Of a DNA stretch of 64,000 nucleotides, positions 20,254 through 31,230 are shown piece by piece. Positions within the stretch are counted from its first letter, which is position 1; every line of letters starts with the position of its first letter. Source of the DNA: Lepidostoma basale. Its lineage: Eukaryota > Arthropoda > Insecta > Trichoptera > Lepidostomatidae. Made by a program: the position numbers and the translations under genes. The stretch spans positions 124,001 to 188,000 of the forward strand of contig JAHDVF020001301.1 of NCBI GenBank assembly GCA_022606425.2, given 5' to 3'. The notes below the pieces were generated by a model. The model was given only the letters and a program-made list of their open reading frames with translations. It searched no databases and was not told the origin of the DNA.

Positions 20254-23200
20254 CTAGGTGTCGAGTTTTTTTTTACTTTTAGGACTAGATAAAGTGATGA
20301 AATTGACCCGGCGAGGAGTCTTGGCAGGTGGTATTGGGGACAGCACTGATCCTTTTGCAAGCTGCTTCTTTGGAGAGGATTTCTTATCACATTTACTGTC
20401 CACCTCCATTTTGATCGGGTTGCTTTCTACATTTTTTTCTGAGACGGTAGAATTATTTTTGCTTCCTTTGTCATCTTCTGTTTCTTCATAAACCAGTTTC
20501 ATATCCTGGGTGGGATCATCTATTACGAGAGAGCTAGGAGGCGGGGCGATGGGGGGACTCCTCAGTTTGGACTTGAACCCATCTTGCGACCATGCCTCCA
20601 TAGCAGCTTCATCTATCGCAATGACTCCGGGTATTTTGTCTTCGGTGGGCCCATTAGCCTTTCCTTTTTTCTTCCCGGAAAGTGTTTTTACTTTAGGGCT
20701 TTTCCCATTTGGAGTTTTCATTAATTTTTCTTCACTTTTACCGGCAGTACCCTGCGATATTTTCCCTCCATCTATTTCCCTTGGGATCTCTTTCTTATTA
20801 GAATCTGTTTCTGTAGTGACAGACACCGCATTTACTTTTTTACTGGCGGATTGCTGCTTTACTTTAGGACTTTTGTGTTTGGGTGTCTTTATAACATTTC
20901 CTTCATCTCTATTGGGCGAGTCTTTTCTTTCGACATTACTTTCAGTTACATCCACATCCATGGGACCATCCTGGTGTTCTTTAGATTTCGGAGAAAGTAG
21001 AACTTCACCCAGTTCACCATCGGTGAATGTAATGATGGAGCAGTACCCATCAGAACTGGACACAATGAGAATATTTCCATCATTTGACCAAGTTAAATCT
21101 GTCAATCTGTAACAGAAAAATAATATTAATTAGACTAAAGGGTTCGCTATATATCTATTATATCTAAAAAAATAATTATAACAATCAAAAATAATAATAA
21201 CATAAATTTATAGGCATGACTTATTTGTAGAAATTAAAGATTGTTAATTATTCCTTCTGTATTCATCACTTTGTGTTGCGGATTAACATTTGAATAATTT
21301 TTTTAAAGCACTTTAGCGAACACGTTTTGGACTACACATTCTTCTTCGGTGTAAAATTTTTAACTGAAACGTATTGATGAAAAGTGTTGTGAAAAGATAA
21401 TCCACAACACAATGTAATGGTGAATACAGAAGGAATAATTAGCAGTTCTTAGGGACATGATAATGAGACGTTACCTGGCGTACTGCGGGTTGAGTACAAT
21501 TGCCAGCGGTGTGGTCTGCTGCGTGTCGTAGACAGAGATGGAGTCATTTGTGCCAACAGCCAGCAGCATGCGGGCGGGGTGGGGAAGCGTGAAGAGGGAG
21601 GGCGGCCCCTCCGGCCGCGGGCCGTACACCACCGGGCTCCAGCGCACCGCCAGCGCCGGGGACTCGCCACACGGAAGAATACAGATGGGGCTACAATATT
21701 AATAATGCACTTAGTTGCTTATTCTAAATTGAAAAATTAAATAATGCATACAAATGAAAATGTCTGTTTTCTACAAGTTTTATTCTATATATTTTATGGG
21801 AATGATGTTTCACTTTGCTAAAAGCATTATCAAATATCATTTTTGTATGGATTAATTATTTAATATGGAGTTTTACATCATTTTTTTAGAAACTACACAA
21901 ATACTAAACATCAGTTACCTATTTTAACAGTAAAATAATTATCATACAATAATCATAAATTGTGTTTTAAAATAAAATATGTATATTTAAAAATTTACCA
22001 ACAGGCGAAGGTAGAAATACTTAAAATAAAGTGACATGAGTAGCACAATAAAAATGATTTACACAAACTTCTTCTAAAAGCAATTGAAAAATAAAAGAAT
22101 TGGCTGAAATTCAATATTAAGATGAATAAGTTCAAATTAATATTTTTTTAAAAAGAAGAAAGCATGACAGTCTGAAAGTGAATTTAGCGTGAATAGTGAA
22201 ATTATAAAACAAGTGGAAGAATTTGTATATTAAAGAAATATGTTTAACAGAAGCTGCACGGCGGTTGATAATGTAAGATGTTTTGCAACTCAAATGATTT
22301 GGTATGAGTTATCGTTTAAAATTGATAATAAATGTGCATCACACCTAGAGTAAAGAAAACAAACTCACGCCTGCAAGGAGTATCTGGAGTAGATGTAGGT
22401 GGCATTGACATTCTTGATCCCCCTGCTCTGGTCTCCCTCCAGCAGCCCCGTAGGCACAGCCAGCAGCTCTCCGTCGGGACTGAAGTCCAGGCGGCGGAAA
22501 AAGGACTGGAGGGTGTCATCGTGAAAGAGCCGCATGGTTTGCCCGCGGAAAGGGTGTAGGGCCGGGAGGGGAAGGACAGCTTTGGAGCTTCGTGAGACCA
22601 CTTTCTTTGAGTTAACGTCAAATACACGGAACACCCTGAAATACAAACACACATATTAGGCAATCTAAATTTGATGGATGTACTTTGAAGAATGAAACCA
22701 ACCCCTGCATGGTAAGCTTGGAGAAGTGAATCCGAGTAAATCTAAATACATTGTTTTTGGAGCGGGCATTTTTAAATATTGTGAAAAGTTACGACTTTAT
22801 AATGAAAGTTTCTTATAGTATAGATGTGTAATTAGATACATAATATAAGATGTTTGAAAACTAGATTGCAATAATTCATTGTTTTGTATTACACTGTCAT
22901 AGTTTGTTAAATTTAAACATTACCATTATTATAAAATACATGCGAGTACATTAAATAGTCATAGTGTGATACAGATCAAATCATGCACATAATACAGCAT
23001 GTTATATTCTTATCTGTTGCATGACAAAAAATAGAGTGCCATCTTGTCTAATAAAACTTCAGATGACAATAAATTCCAAGTTAAATAAACACTCCTCCAC
23101 TTATGATTATACGTTTAACAGATTTTTTCTACAGTTTTAAAATGGGTAAGTTTTAGTAGCAATATTCATTTAATGATTCTACAAAAGATTCCAGCAAATC

Positions 23201-24428
23201 ATCTTGTCGCATTACTTACACATTGAAGATGACCTACATCTGAATTTAGATCATGAATGCCTAGAAACAATTCCATAACTGAAGGAATATACGTTGAGGA
23301 GCATTCTGTTTAAATCATTAACATATATAATACTTTATTTACCATTCTATATTATATTCATTTCTCCCATGTGTCCAAACCAACTAAATAAATGACCCTT
23401 TCATTATTTTGTTGATAACACTTTCATACACACTGCATTCACTATAATTCACTTTTTAATTTTAATGACAAACATATAACAAGTTCAAAAGAACATGCAT
23501 GCAGTAATATGAAGTGCTGTTAATGTGAAGGAACGAGAGTTGATATATTTTATTGATGCATAACACCAATAGTTGTGCATTGCATATTTTGTGAGCGAGA
23601 ACCTCTTGCCTCACCTGTCGCTGCTCATGGTGGCAGCGTAATTGTTGCGGGGGTCCCATGCCACGCCCTGCACGAAGCCCTTGTGGTGGAGCATGCCAGT
23701 GCGGGTCCCGCGTGGCACGTCCCACACGATGGCCGTGTTGTCCACTGAGCCGCTGATCAGGAACCGCCCCCGCGGGCACCAGCTCAAGTCATAGATGTCC
23801 TCCACGTGACCACGCAGCATCTTAAATCGAATAAAACAAATCTCTTATTTTTTTACCTAAATCAAATTAACATGTGAATTCAGCCATCAGTTTTAATTTT
23901 AATTAATTATATACTACACAAATTTAAATATCAATAGGCATCCAATGAATACCTTATAAACATTCCAGGTCTCCCGATCCTGTTCGGCGTTTTCTTCAAA
24001 TAGCTGTGGGGGATCCACATCTGTCTTCTGTTTCCAGATAATAATGGCAGATTCGTCATCCCCCGAAGCCAGGAGCTCTCCACTAGGTGACCATCTCACT
24101 ACATTCACAGCCTTCTGATGGTGAAATAGATCGGCCGCAACCTCAATGGACACACTGCCAGCTTCATCGATTCTTACATACCAAATCTAAAACAATTAAG
24201 AAGTTTTACATTAAATAATAATAAAAATCTTTACAAATATGCCACCGACTAAATCAATTGCTCTAAAAGAAAAACTCCATCGGTGAGTCCTGAACTTACC
24301 ACCACATGAGTATCGCATCCTCCAGTAGCCAGACGATAGAAGTCCTTTTGTGTTTGAGAAGGTTGAAAATCGACACTCAAAACTGGATCTCTATTGTGCC
24401 ATGCAATTTCGGGGATGGAACACTTCAT
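20254..24428 (-). CDS. CHAF1B: Chromatin assembly factor 1 subunit B (CAF-1 p60/p105)
   Basis: Exons (minus) 24428-24300, 24186-23953, 23820-23615, 22635-22369, 21690-21475 and 21106-20254 join in frame to 634 codons, all GT-AG. The protein is the WD40 subunit of CAF-1, which places H3-H4 on newly replicated DNA in the nucleus. The start MKCSIPEIAWHN is the family N-terminus. WD-type blades follow: VVRWSPSGELLASGDD, WCPRGRFLISGSVD, LDFSPDGELLAVP, VGTNDSISVYDT, DLTWSNDGNILIVSS (ending about residue 375). The rest is low-complexity and basic, with two matching KTP.GKSPKVK-like blocks and a C-terminal PRRVNFITLS segment resembling the conserved p60 tail. GC is high in exons 3-5 against AT-rich introns. 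Length is in the range of insect p105. Confidence 0.93.
21750..21840. repeat. Repeat fragment in CHAF1B intron 5-side spacer
   Basis: 'gtctgttttctacaagtttt' with 'atgggaatgatg' resembles 44395-44460 ('gtcggttttctagaagtttc...atgggaatgcaa') and 58415-58455. It is an unnamed interspersed repeat, possibly the tail region of a Penelope-like element. Confidence 0.35.
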
Positions 24429-24660
24429 CGTAAATTGCTAACGATAATTGCAACAGTACTCCAATAAGAAAATAGAAATACGCGTTAACTCTAACAAAAT
24501 ACGAGTTAAATTCAACTATTTTCATTGACAGTTCACCAGATTCATCATCATATTAGGAAACTCTTTTGGCGCCAATAGCTTAATGTTTCCATTGTAAAAT
24601 ATTTCTCAAAAGCAGGTACCTACCAGTTAAGAAAATTATCATAGAAATCTGATAAAAGTT
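24429..24660. promoter_or_regulatory. Putative CHAF1B 5' flank
   Basis: A short unique stretch upstream of the CHAF1B start codon, ending where the retrotransposon begins near 24665. No TATA box is evident. Only position supports a promoter here. Confidence 0.35.
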
Positions 24661-24664
24661 TCTG

Positions 24665-25900
24665 AGTATTTATTTAAAATACGCCAGTCGCACTTAATCC
24701 TTCTTCGATGGCCCTACAGCCCATATCGAGCCTTAGCCTCCAGTATTCTGCGCCTCCAACTCCTCCTGCCCTCCGCTTCGACCCTCCAATCTGACACTCG
24801 TAACAATTTCGCCCCATCTCTCTCAACTTTAGCCTCCCATCGCAGCCTTGGTCCTCCAATTGGTCTTCTACCACCTGGGCGCCACTCCAGCAATCCTCTG
24901 CACGTGACCGGCCATCTCAGTCTATTCAGTCTGACCTTTGTGGAGAGATTGGGAGATTTGTAAATATAGTACAGTTCGTCAGTATGCCGCACTCTCCAGC
25001 CTTCACCGTCATTCACAGCACTCTTCTCTCAAAAGTATTCAATCGCTCTGGGGATTTCGCTGTCATTATCTACGCCTCACACCCATAGGTTACTACTGTT
25101 CGGATGATTGTTTTATACAGAATGATTTTGGTTTTCCAGTGTACATTTCTTGATTTGAGCACTGGTAGCAGAGAGAAGAATGTTTTGTTTCCAATTGTGA
25201 TTCTTCTATCGATTCCCTTGTGATCTTCGTTTTCATTTGTTATAGACGAGCCCAGGTAAGTGAAGTCCTCAAGAAATAAACCGATTTGATTTGAATATCG
25301 TATGTCTCTCTTTTAGGTGACCTCCCGGTACGCCTTTTCTTTGTCCAAGGCCTTCACTGAAGTATTTTGAATGTCCATCGGGTATTGTTCTGTCTTGCTA
25401 TATAGCAAGACAGGACATATGTCCAGGCCATTCCCACTTTAATTTAGATATACGATCCATGATGTCGACAACTTTGTGTGCTCTTTAGTTTATGGACACT
25501 TTTTGCTATTAAGGTGTCTGTCTCTAGACTATATGTTAGGATCGACAGTATCCATTGAACATTTTTCTTTTCAAGCTAATTGGAACCTGCTTGTTTTCAA
25601 AAAACTTCTTTCAGTTTTCTAAAGGCGGCACAACCCAGTTTTACTCTTTTAGGTATTTCGGCTGTTTAGTTTTCTTTTTCGAGTTTTGTTTTGTGGCTAG
25701 GTAAGCGTACTCGTCAACTTTTTCTAAATGTTTGGTATTCATTACGAATTCATGTTTTCGTGTGCTCAAGATCTTTGTTTTTTGATACATTCATTTCTAA
25801 ACCTGCTTTTTCGCATGCCTCTTGTAATTGGTTTTTATGTGGTCCCTAGTCCCAAATCCCTTTCGAAATCCCGCATGCTCTATGGACTGGTACGTATTAT
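24665..25900 (-). pseudogene. Degenerate non-LTR reverse transcriptase, 3' half (family F)
   Basis: Minus-strand pieces read '...LEDFTYLGSSITNENEDHKG', 'RRITIGNKTFFSLLPVLKSR', 'VHWKTKIILYKTIIRTVVTY', GCEA, then 'RPVTCRGLLEWRPGGRRP'. That is the C-terminal third of an RTE-like RT, with several frameshifts. Around 25300-25870 a second overlapping or older RT piece (KAGLEMNVSK, GRPPK-like) is seen. It belongs with 26840-27310, from which a Tc1-type element separates it. Confidence 0.6.
25391..25412. repeat. 22-bp perfect palindrome
   Basis: TGTCTTGCTAT followed at once by ATAGCAAGACA. Pairing extends a few bases further with one mismatch (tgttc/ggaca). It lies inside the retrotransposon remnant and may mark a small inverted duplication. 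Confidence 0.6.
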
Positions 25901-25928
25901 ATATTGATCAAAGTTTTTGGTCAGTCTA

Positions 25929-26830
25929 CAGGGTGAGGCGCGGTCACTACCTTATTTTAAAAAAATCATAACACAAAAAGTATTATCAGTATCGATTTAA
26001 TTATTTTTTCTTTGTACAGGGGCACATTTAAAGTTTTATTTAATTGGGTTTAAAAAACGCAATTTTGAAGGTGGCCATCGTCCTCGTCAATACACTGAGA
26101 TAGCCGAATTTTGAAATTTCTGTCCACTTTAACCAGCATATATGAGCCTATGTCGGCAATAGAAGCATGAATATTGTCCTTTAACTGACCAAGGGTCTTT
26201 GAACGATTGTATAAACCAATGTTTCAAGGTAGCCTCACAGAAAATAGTCACAGGGGGCTAAATCTGACGACCGTGCTGGCCATTGAAGATCGCCCCTAAG
26301 AGAGATGAGCCTTTCGGAAAAGTGTTGTCGAAAAAAAATAATGGAAGCTCGTGCCGTGTGAGCCGTGGCGCCAAATTGTTGGAACCACACACCCCCCACA
26401 TCCATTTCTTTAGTTTGGGTAGAAAAAACTCCTCAATCGTGTTTAAATAACGTTGAGAAATTACCGTAGCTGTCCTTTCGTTATTATAAAAAAAATGAGA
26501 GCCAATAATGCCGATTAGGTTTCTTCTTCACACTACCAGTATCTCTGAACGTGTCCACCCACAAACAAATCGATTGACGATCAGGCACTCGACCTGCAGG
26601 GGCAATATTGAATTGTTTACTGAATGCACGCTAAGTTGCGATGACCGAACGGCCGAAGGAAAAGTAGGCCTCCACGGCAAACGTTCGTCCACGGCATGAT
26701 TAACACTAAACTAAGTGCAGAAAAAACTTAAGATCACGTACTTTCGAATGCACTATAAAGACGCGCTCTAGGAGTAACCGTCGCTTTGTGGCGTGAGTTT
26801 CAAATAAGGAAGTGACCGCGCCGCACCGTG
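25929..26830 (-). mobile_element. Tc1/mariner-type DNA transposon, deleted and decayed
   Basis: 29-bp TIRs (25929-25957 and 26802-26830, with three mismatches: CAGGGTGAGGCGCGGTCACT against CACGGTGCGGCGCGGTCACT) are flanked by TA at 25927-25928 and 26831-26832. The minus strand codes a broken DDE_3-type transposase: 'QQFGATAHTARASIIFFRQH', then 'LRGDLQWPARSSDLAP' and CDYFLWGYLKTLV, which carry the second and third acidic catalytic positions. Stops and frameshifts make it inactive, and at 902 bp it is shorter than a full element. Confidence 0.8.
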
Positions 26831-26839
26831 TAGTTGTTA

Positions 26840-27310
26840 TCATTTTTGTTAGAAATTTGTATTGGCGGGAAAGCAGGCTAATTGGACTATAATTATTAAA
26901 GTTGTCACTATCTCCCTTTTTAAAAAGCAGTTTTACATCTGCATTCTGCAGGAATTGGGGATTTTTTCCTTCTTCTAGACATTTGTTTAGTTATAGTTTA
27001 AAGCTTTTTTCAGATTTTCTCCACCTACTTTTAGAAAATCAGATATTGTCTTCACCTGGAGATTTATTATTTTTCATTTGTTTTAGAGACATTTCTATTT
27101 CTTCATTTCCGATTTCTACTAATTCAGTCAGATCAGACGCGTCTGCCTGTTTGGTTCGCGAGAGGTACTTTATTTCCCTCCTACCTTGTATATCTGTCGA
27201 GTTTTCTCCTATCCGCCACCTGGGGACACGTCTTTTAGCGGTTATCAGGCTCTGCCGATTTTTCCTTATACCTCACCAACGACACGATTCGTTTCCTCGT
27301 AAGAAATAAA
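26840..27310 (-). pseudogene. Non-LTR reverse transcriptase, N-terminal RT segment (family F)
   Basis: The minus strand translates with one stop as '...EIGNEEIEMSLKQMKNNKSP', GEDNI, 'LNKCLEEGKNPQFLQNADVK', LLFKKGDSDNFNNYSPISLL, the entry to the RT domain in RTE-like elements. The frame continues on the far side of the Tc1-type insertion (25926 downward) as RLTKNFDQYIIRTS and a GFRKGFGT-like stretch. The YADD core is deleted. Confidence 0.7.
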
Positions 27311-27571
27311 AGTTTTAGGGTTTTGCAAGCTACAAAAAGAATTATAAATGTAATTTATACAATAAAATTTAAACGCTCAGAAAATCAATGAACTTATTAA
27401 TTTGGCCAGCGTTTAATTTGGATAGCGTTTTATGAATAAACATTAAATGAGGCTTGCTTCCAGACTCTGGAGGCTTGCTTAATCTTAGTTAAGTTTAATT
27501 TTAATTAGTGATAAGACAATGAAAAACAATAATAGTGTATAGAAAAACAATAATAGTGTAAGTGACAATTT

Positions 27572-28177
27572 TGTGAGGGGCAACACTTTGGGGGGTCTGG
27601 ATTGGATTTCAACCCCACTCTGCGTTTTTTTTTTTAACTCGGGGCTCGTATAACGACGCAGCGGTCTTACACATCAGACTCCGGTGAAGGTAACATCTCC
27701 CGGCTCGGCGGGTGGCTGAACGCCGGGGAGATAATCTGAACGAGAAGATCGCGATATACGCGCCGCATGGCGCCCTTATCACCATTGGGGCCTGATGCTG
27801 GCCACCGCTGTCGCTGTGAAGGAGACCCGTGCCCTCCGCGGTCAATCATCCGCGTGATGCCCCTCAGCCCGGGAGATAAAAGTGGACGCCGGGCAGCCTT
27901 CTGTGCCGTGCAGCCTCTGGCAGTCCTCGTGCCGGCCAACCCGCCGCCACGCCGGCTTCTGTCGCGTTGGTCCTCGCCGCAGATCACCGCCTTCGTTAGT
28001 TCTAATTCGTTGACTTTGTTAGGCCAACGAATAGCATGTAAGTCCTCTATAGTTCTTAAGTAATCTTTCTTTTTCTTTTGTATGTATTTTGTTAATTAAA
28101 CGTCATTTTAAATAGTAAATATTGGTTTCGATCTCATATCATTATACATCCCGGAGCATATCTCATATAACATTATG
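27572..28177 (+). mobile_element. Possible solo LTR (GC-rich island)
   Basis: A GC-rich patch (27600-28010) stands out from its AT-rich surroundings. It begins TGTGAGGGGCAACAC and ends GTTGACA, followed by TTGGCGAATCACACGG, which resembles an LTR end next to a primer-binding site. GAGATAAAAG at 27871 could be the LTR TATA box. No gag or pol follows and no second LTR is visible. ORFs on both strands here have no domain. Alternative: a CpG-rich promoter region of PPOX. Confidence 0.35.
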
Positions 28178-28564
28178 TTGACATTGGCGAATCACACGGG
28201 CAAACGTTGGGAAGTGTTCGTGATTGGGAATGAAATTTCGATTAAATTCATCTTTCACCCCCGGTCCGTGACACCAACTAGCTCCTAACAATTTACCATA
28301 AACCTTATAAAAAACGTGTAAACTCAGACTTTCTGAAAGCTTAGTATTTTTCTAGCATAAACAAGTACCTCCCGATGGTATCCTTTAAATTTCTAGCCGC
28401 CAGTGTTATGTCAGTTGTCATAACAAAAATGAGAATATAGTGATAGTGATTCTTTTTTAATTCTTTATGTAATAATATTTAAATATATATTTTTTAATTA
28501 TCACATATTTCACCTTTCCGATTTTGTGTCAGCATTCATGATATTAATTATTTAAAACCAAAAA

Positions 28565-29980
28565 ATGGCAATCGTTATCGGAGGAGGCCTTTCGGGGTTA
28601 TCGGCAGCATATTATCTTACGAAAAAGTTTCCCCAAAACGCCTTAAAGGTTCTACTCTTAGAAGCTTCGAGCAGAACTGGAGGATGGGTTGATTCAGAAA
28701 ATAAAACTGGATTTATATTTGAAGCGGGTCCTAGAACCATAAGACCCGTAGGCCCGTCAGGTGCCAACACCCTAAATTTGATAGAAGAATTAAATTTAAC
28801 GGACGAAATCATACCCATTAAGAATGATCACCCAGCGGCGCGTGGTCGGATGATTTATGCAAATAACACTTTACACAAGCTTCCTTCTACATTTTTACAA
28901 ATCTTGTTAACTCGGAAGCCATTTTCAAAGCCTTTAGTAGGAGCGCTTCTCCATGACTTGATGGCTCAGGCGCCGCCGCAATTAACAGATGACAGTATAT
29001 ACAATTTTGTCGAACGGCGATTTGGAAAAGATCTCGCTGATTACGCAATTAGTCCCATGCTGTGCGGCATCTGTGCCGGAGACGCCAAAGAAATATCTGT
29101 AAAGTTTTTAATGAGTCAATTCTTTGAGTTAGAACAAAGGCACGGTGGGGTGGTGAGAGGGTTGATCAAGGACGGTTTTAATTCTGTCAAAAAAGAACAA
29201 CCACACATGGGCTATCTGGCACAGCGGGCGAAAGCTGAGAAATGGAGTATTTACTCGCTGAAAGGTGGCCTAGAACTTCTACCTAAAACTATATCAGAAG
29301 CCGTCTTAATAAACGGAGGTCAAATATATCCAGATCACCGGATTGAAGAACTGAAGTTTTACAGCAGTAATACAAAAGTTTGCGTGAAGATAAAAGAAAA
29401 TTATGCATTTTGTGGCGACCATTTGATCAGCGGTATTCCAGCTCACGAATTAGCTCGCCTTTTAAAAAAAGATTACGGAGAACTTTCAGAAGAACTAGAG
29501 GACATTCCTTTTGTTACTGTAGCCGTTGTTAACTTACAATACACCTCCAAACACTTGTTGCAGGAGAGTGCATTCGGGTTCTTGGTTCCGCCTCTGGAAA
29601 ATCTGCCCATTCTCGGAGTTATATTTGATTCATGCTGTCTACCTGATCAAGATGGAACCGTACTTACCGTTATGATGGGAGGGAAATGGTTCAAAGAGCA
29701 CTTCGGGGAAGATCCCACCAAGGAGCATTTGCTGGAAGTAGCCACGTCCCAAGTGAAAAATATACTACAGATAGTAGATAAACCCAATGTATCTAAAGTA
29801 ACAGTTCTGAGGAAATGCATTCCTCAGTATGTGGTGGGGCACCACGACAGGCTGAAGAGGATTCGAGAGTACATTCAGCGCAAGGGGCTGCCCCTCTCCC
29901 TGTGCGGAGCCTCCTACGATGGAGTAGGGGTAAATGATGTCATCCTCTCGGGAAAGAATGCGGCTAATGATATTTCGTGA
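28565..29980 (+). CDS. PPOX: Protoporphyrinogen oxidase
   Basis: An intact intronless gene of 471 codons, close to the 477 aa of the human enzyme. It oxidises protoporphyrinogen IX to protoporphyrin IX, the penultimate step of haem synthesis, on the inner mitochondrial membrane. The FAD dinucleotide fold is at the N-terminus (VIGGGLSGLSAAYYL, residues 4-18) with EASSRTGGW and EAGPRTIRP. The C-terminal FAD motif is LCGASYDGVGVNDVILSG. As in other animals there is no cleavable presequence: the FAD motif starts at residue 4, which fixes the start. The start context is AAAAATGG. AATAAA lies at 30011. The lack of introns is unlike its neighbours; a retrocopy origin is possible, but no poly(A) tail or target duplication is evident. 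Confidence 0.95.
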   Translation: MAIVIGGGLSGLSAAYYLTKKFPQNALKVLLLEASSRTGGWVDSENKTGFIFEAGPRTIRPVGPSGANTLNLIEELNLTDEIIPIKNDHPAARGRMIYANNTLHKLPSTFLQILLTRKPFSKPLVGALLHDLMAQAPPQLTDDSIYNFVERRFGKDLADYAISPMLCGICAGDAKEISVKFLMSQFFELEQRHGGVVRGLIKDGFNSVKKEQPHMGYLAQRAKAEKWSIYSLKGGLELLPKTISEAVLINGGQIYPDHRIEELKFYSSNTKVCVKIKENYAFCGDHLISGIPAHELARLLKKDYGELSEELEDIPFVTVAVVNLQYTSKHLLQESAFGFLVPPLENLPILGVIFDSCCLPDQDGTVLTVMMGGKWFKEHFGEDPTKEHLLEVATSQVKNILQIVDKPNVSKVTVLRKCIPQYVVGHHDRLKRIREYIQRKGLPLSLCGASYDGVGVNDVILSGKNAANDIS

Positions 29981-30235
29981 TGTAGAAATTAAATTATTGA
30001 TTATTTCACAAATAAAAAAAATGAAATGTAAAAATAAAATAAGTTGTTAAAATAAATTGTTAATCCATTGTTTTGTCATGTTTTGCACATATTTTATTTT
30101 TATATTCAAGATATAAAGATTCTATATAAACTTTTTACGTTAATACTTATTTTTTTATTGTAAGTATTTGCAGCAAATTTGGAAATAAGTATTGGTAAGT
30201 TAATGGACTGAGAAATTTTATACATGCTTTTACAC

Positions 30236-30470
30236 ACCAGTTAGAAGCCTATGTATCGCCTATCACGCCGTCCTCCGAAGGGGTAGGCGAAAAGAATTGG
30301 CCGGCACACTGTTCCTTCTTGACATACTTTTCTCCTTTCCTCAACATTCATTCATCACGTCATGCACGCACGTTGATTTCTCAAACTAATCGCGTGGCCG
30401 TTTAATATTTGATTGATTTGATCATGCCATGTTTTCCTTGCCTATATATAACATTGTAATTGAAAATAAA
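30236..30470 (-). mobile_element. Non-LTR retrotransposon family A, 3' fragment
   Basis: CATCACGCC-like start ('tatcacgccgtcctccgaag'), ggggtaggcg, then the block coding the ACMTRC segment and 'tttgattgatttgatcatgc'. Same order as other family A ends on the minus strand. Confidence 0.7.
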
Positions 30471-30482
30471 GTTGTAACCTTT

Positions 30483-30600
30483 AGGCAAGGAAGGTGCCTC
30501 CACATGAGGTGTCACTATAACACCAATCATCCCTGGAAATTATACAAAGTCGGCCAAACCTCTACAAAACTAGCTTGCCATTGACACAAAGAAGAAGACC
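30483..30600 (+). repeat. Short interspersed repeat ending in GAAGAAG
   Basis: 'ggcaaggaaggtgcctccac' through 'tagcttgccattgacacaaa' and a GAAGAAG end; second copy of the 3118-3262 repeat. Confidence 0.5.
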
Positions 30601-31230
30601 ATGAGGTCACTAGGCAACGGCGGAGACTAGCAAGATTCATAAATAAAAGTGATTACATATTAATTACAATGAAACATACTATACATTAATCATTTAAATA
30701 AATGTATGTCTGTTAATTTTTTTTACGACTTTATTAAATATATAAAATAGCATATAAATTAACCGAGATTAAAAGAAAATCATATTACACTAATAATATT
30801 AAAAATTACAAACTTTATATTTAAGTCTTCACTGTTGTCAGAACATGATATAATCCGATGTATTGATATTTGCATTTTTTAAGAGTTTTCATCTAAAATA
30901 TAGAAATGTCTTATTAAATTAATCATTATGATTATTCCCCATTAAGGTGAATAATATCAATCATAACTAAAATAAATCCTGGAAAACACAAATTTCAATA
31001 TTTCTAATGACCCATTTCTTATTCAAGAGACCAGTTTAGTATACTTAGCCGCAAAATCACACTATTATATGCTGTGAAAGGTGCTAAAGTGAATAACCAA
31101 CAATGATATTGGAATCAAGGCAAATAGCAAAATACGCAGCACCTATTAATACTTGCTACCAGGAAACAATCAAGTGCCAATGAAGATGAACAATAATAAA
31201 ACTTGTATTTAAAGCTTTCAATAGGAAATA

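Noticed and set aside
20510..21112. 200-codon plus-strand ORF
   Set aside because: Antisense shadow of the last CHAF1B exon, whose frame is supported by splice sites and family motifs.
27667..27987. 106-codon minus ORF in the GC-rich island
   Set aside because: GC-rich composition alone lengthens ORFs; overlapping ORFs exist on both strands and none has a domain.
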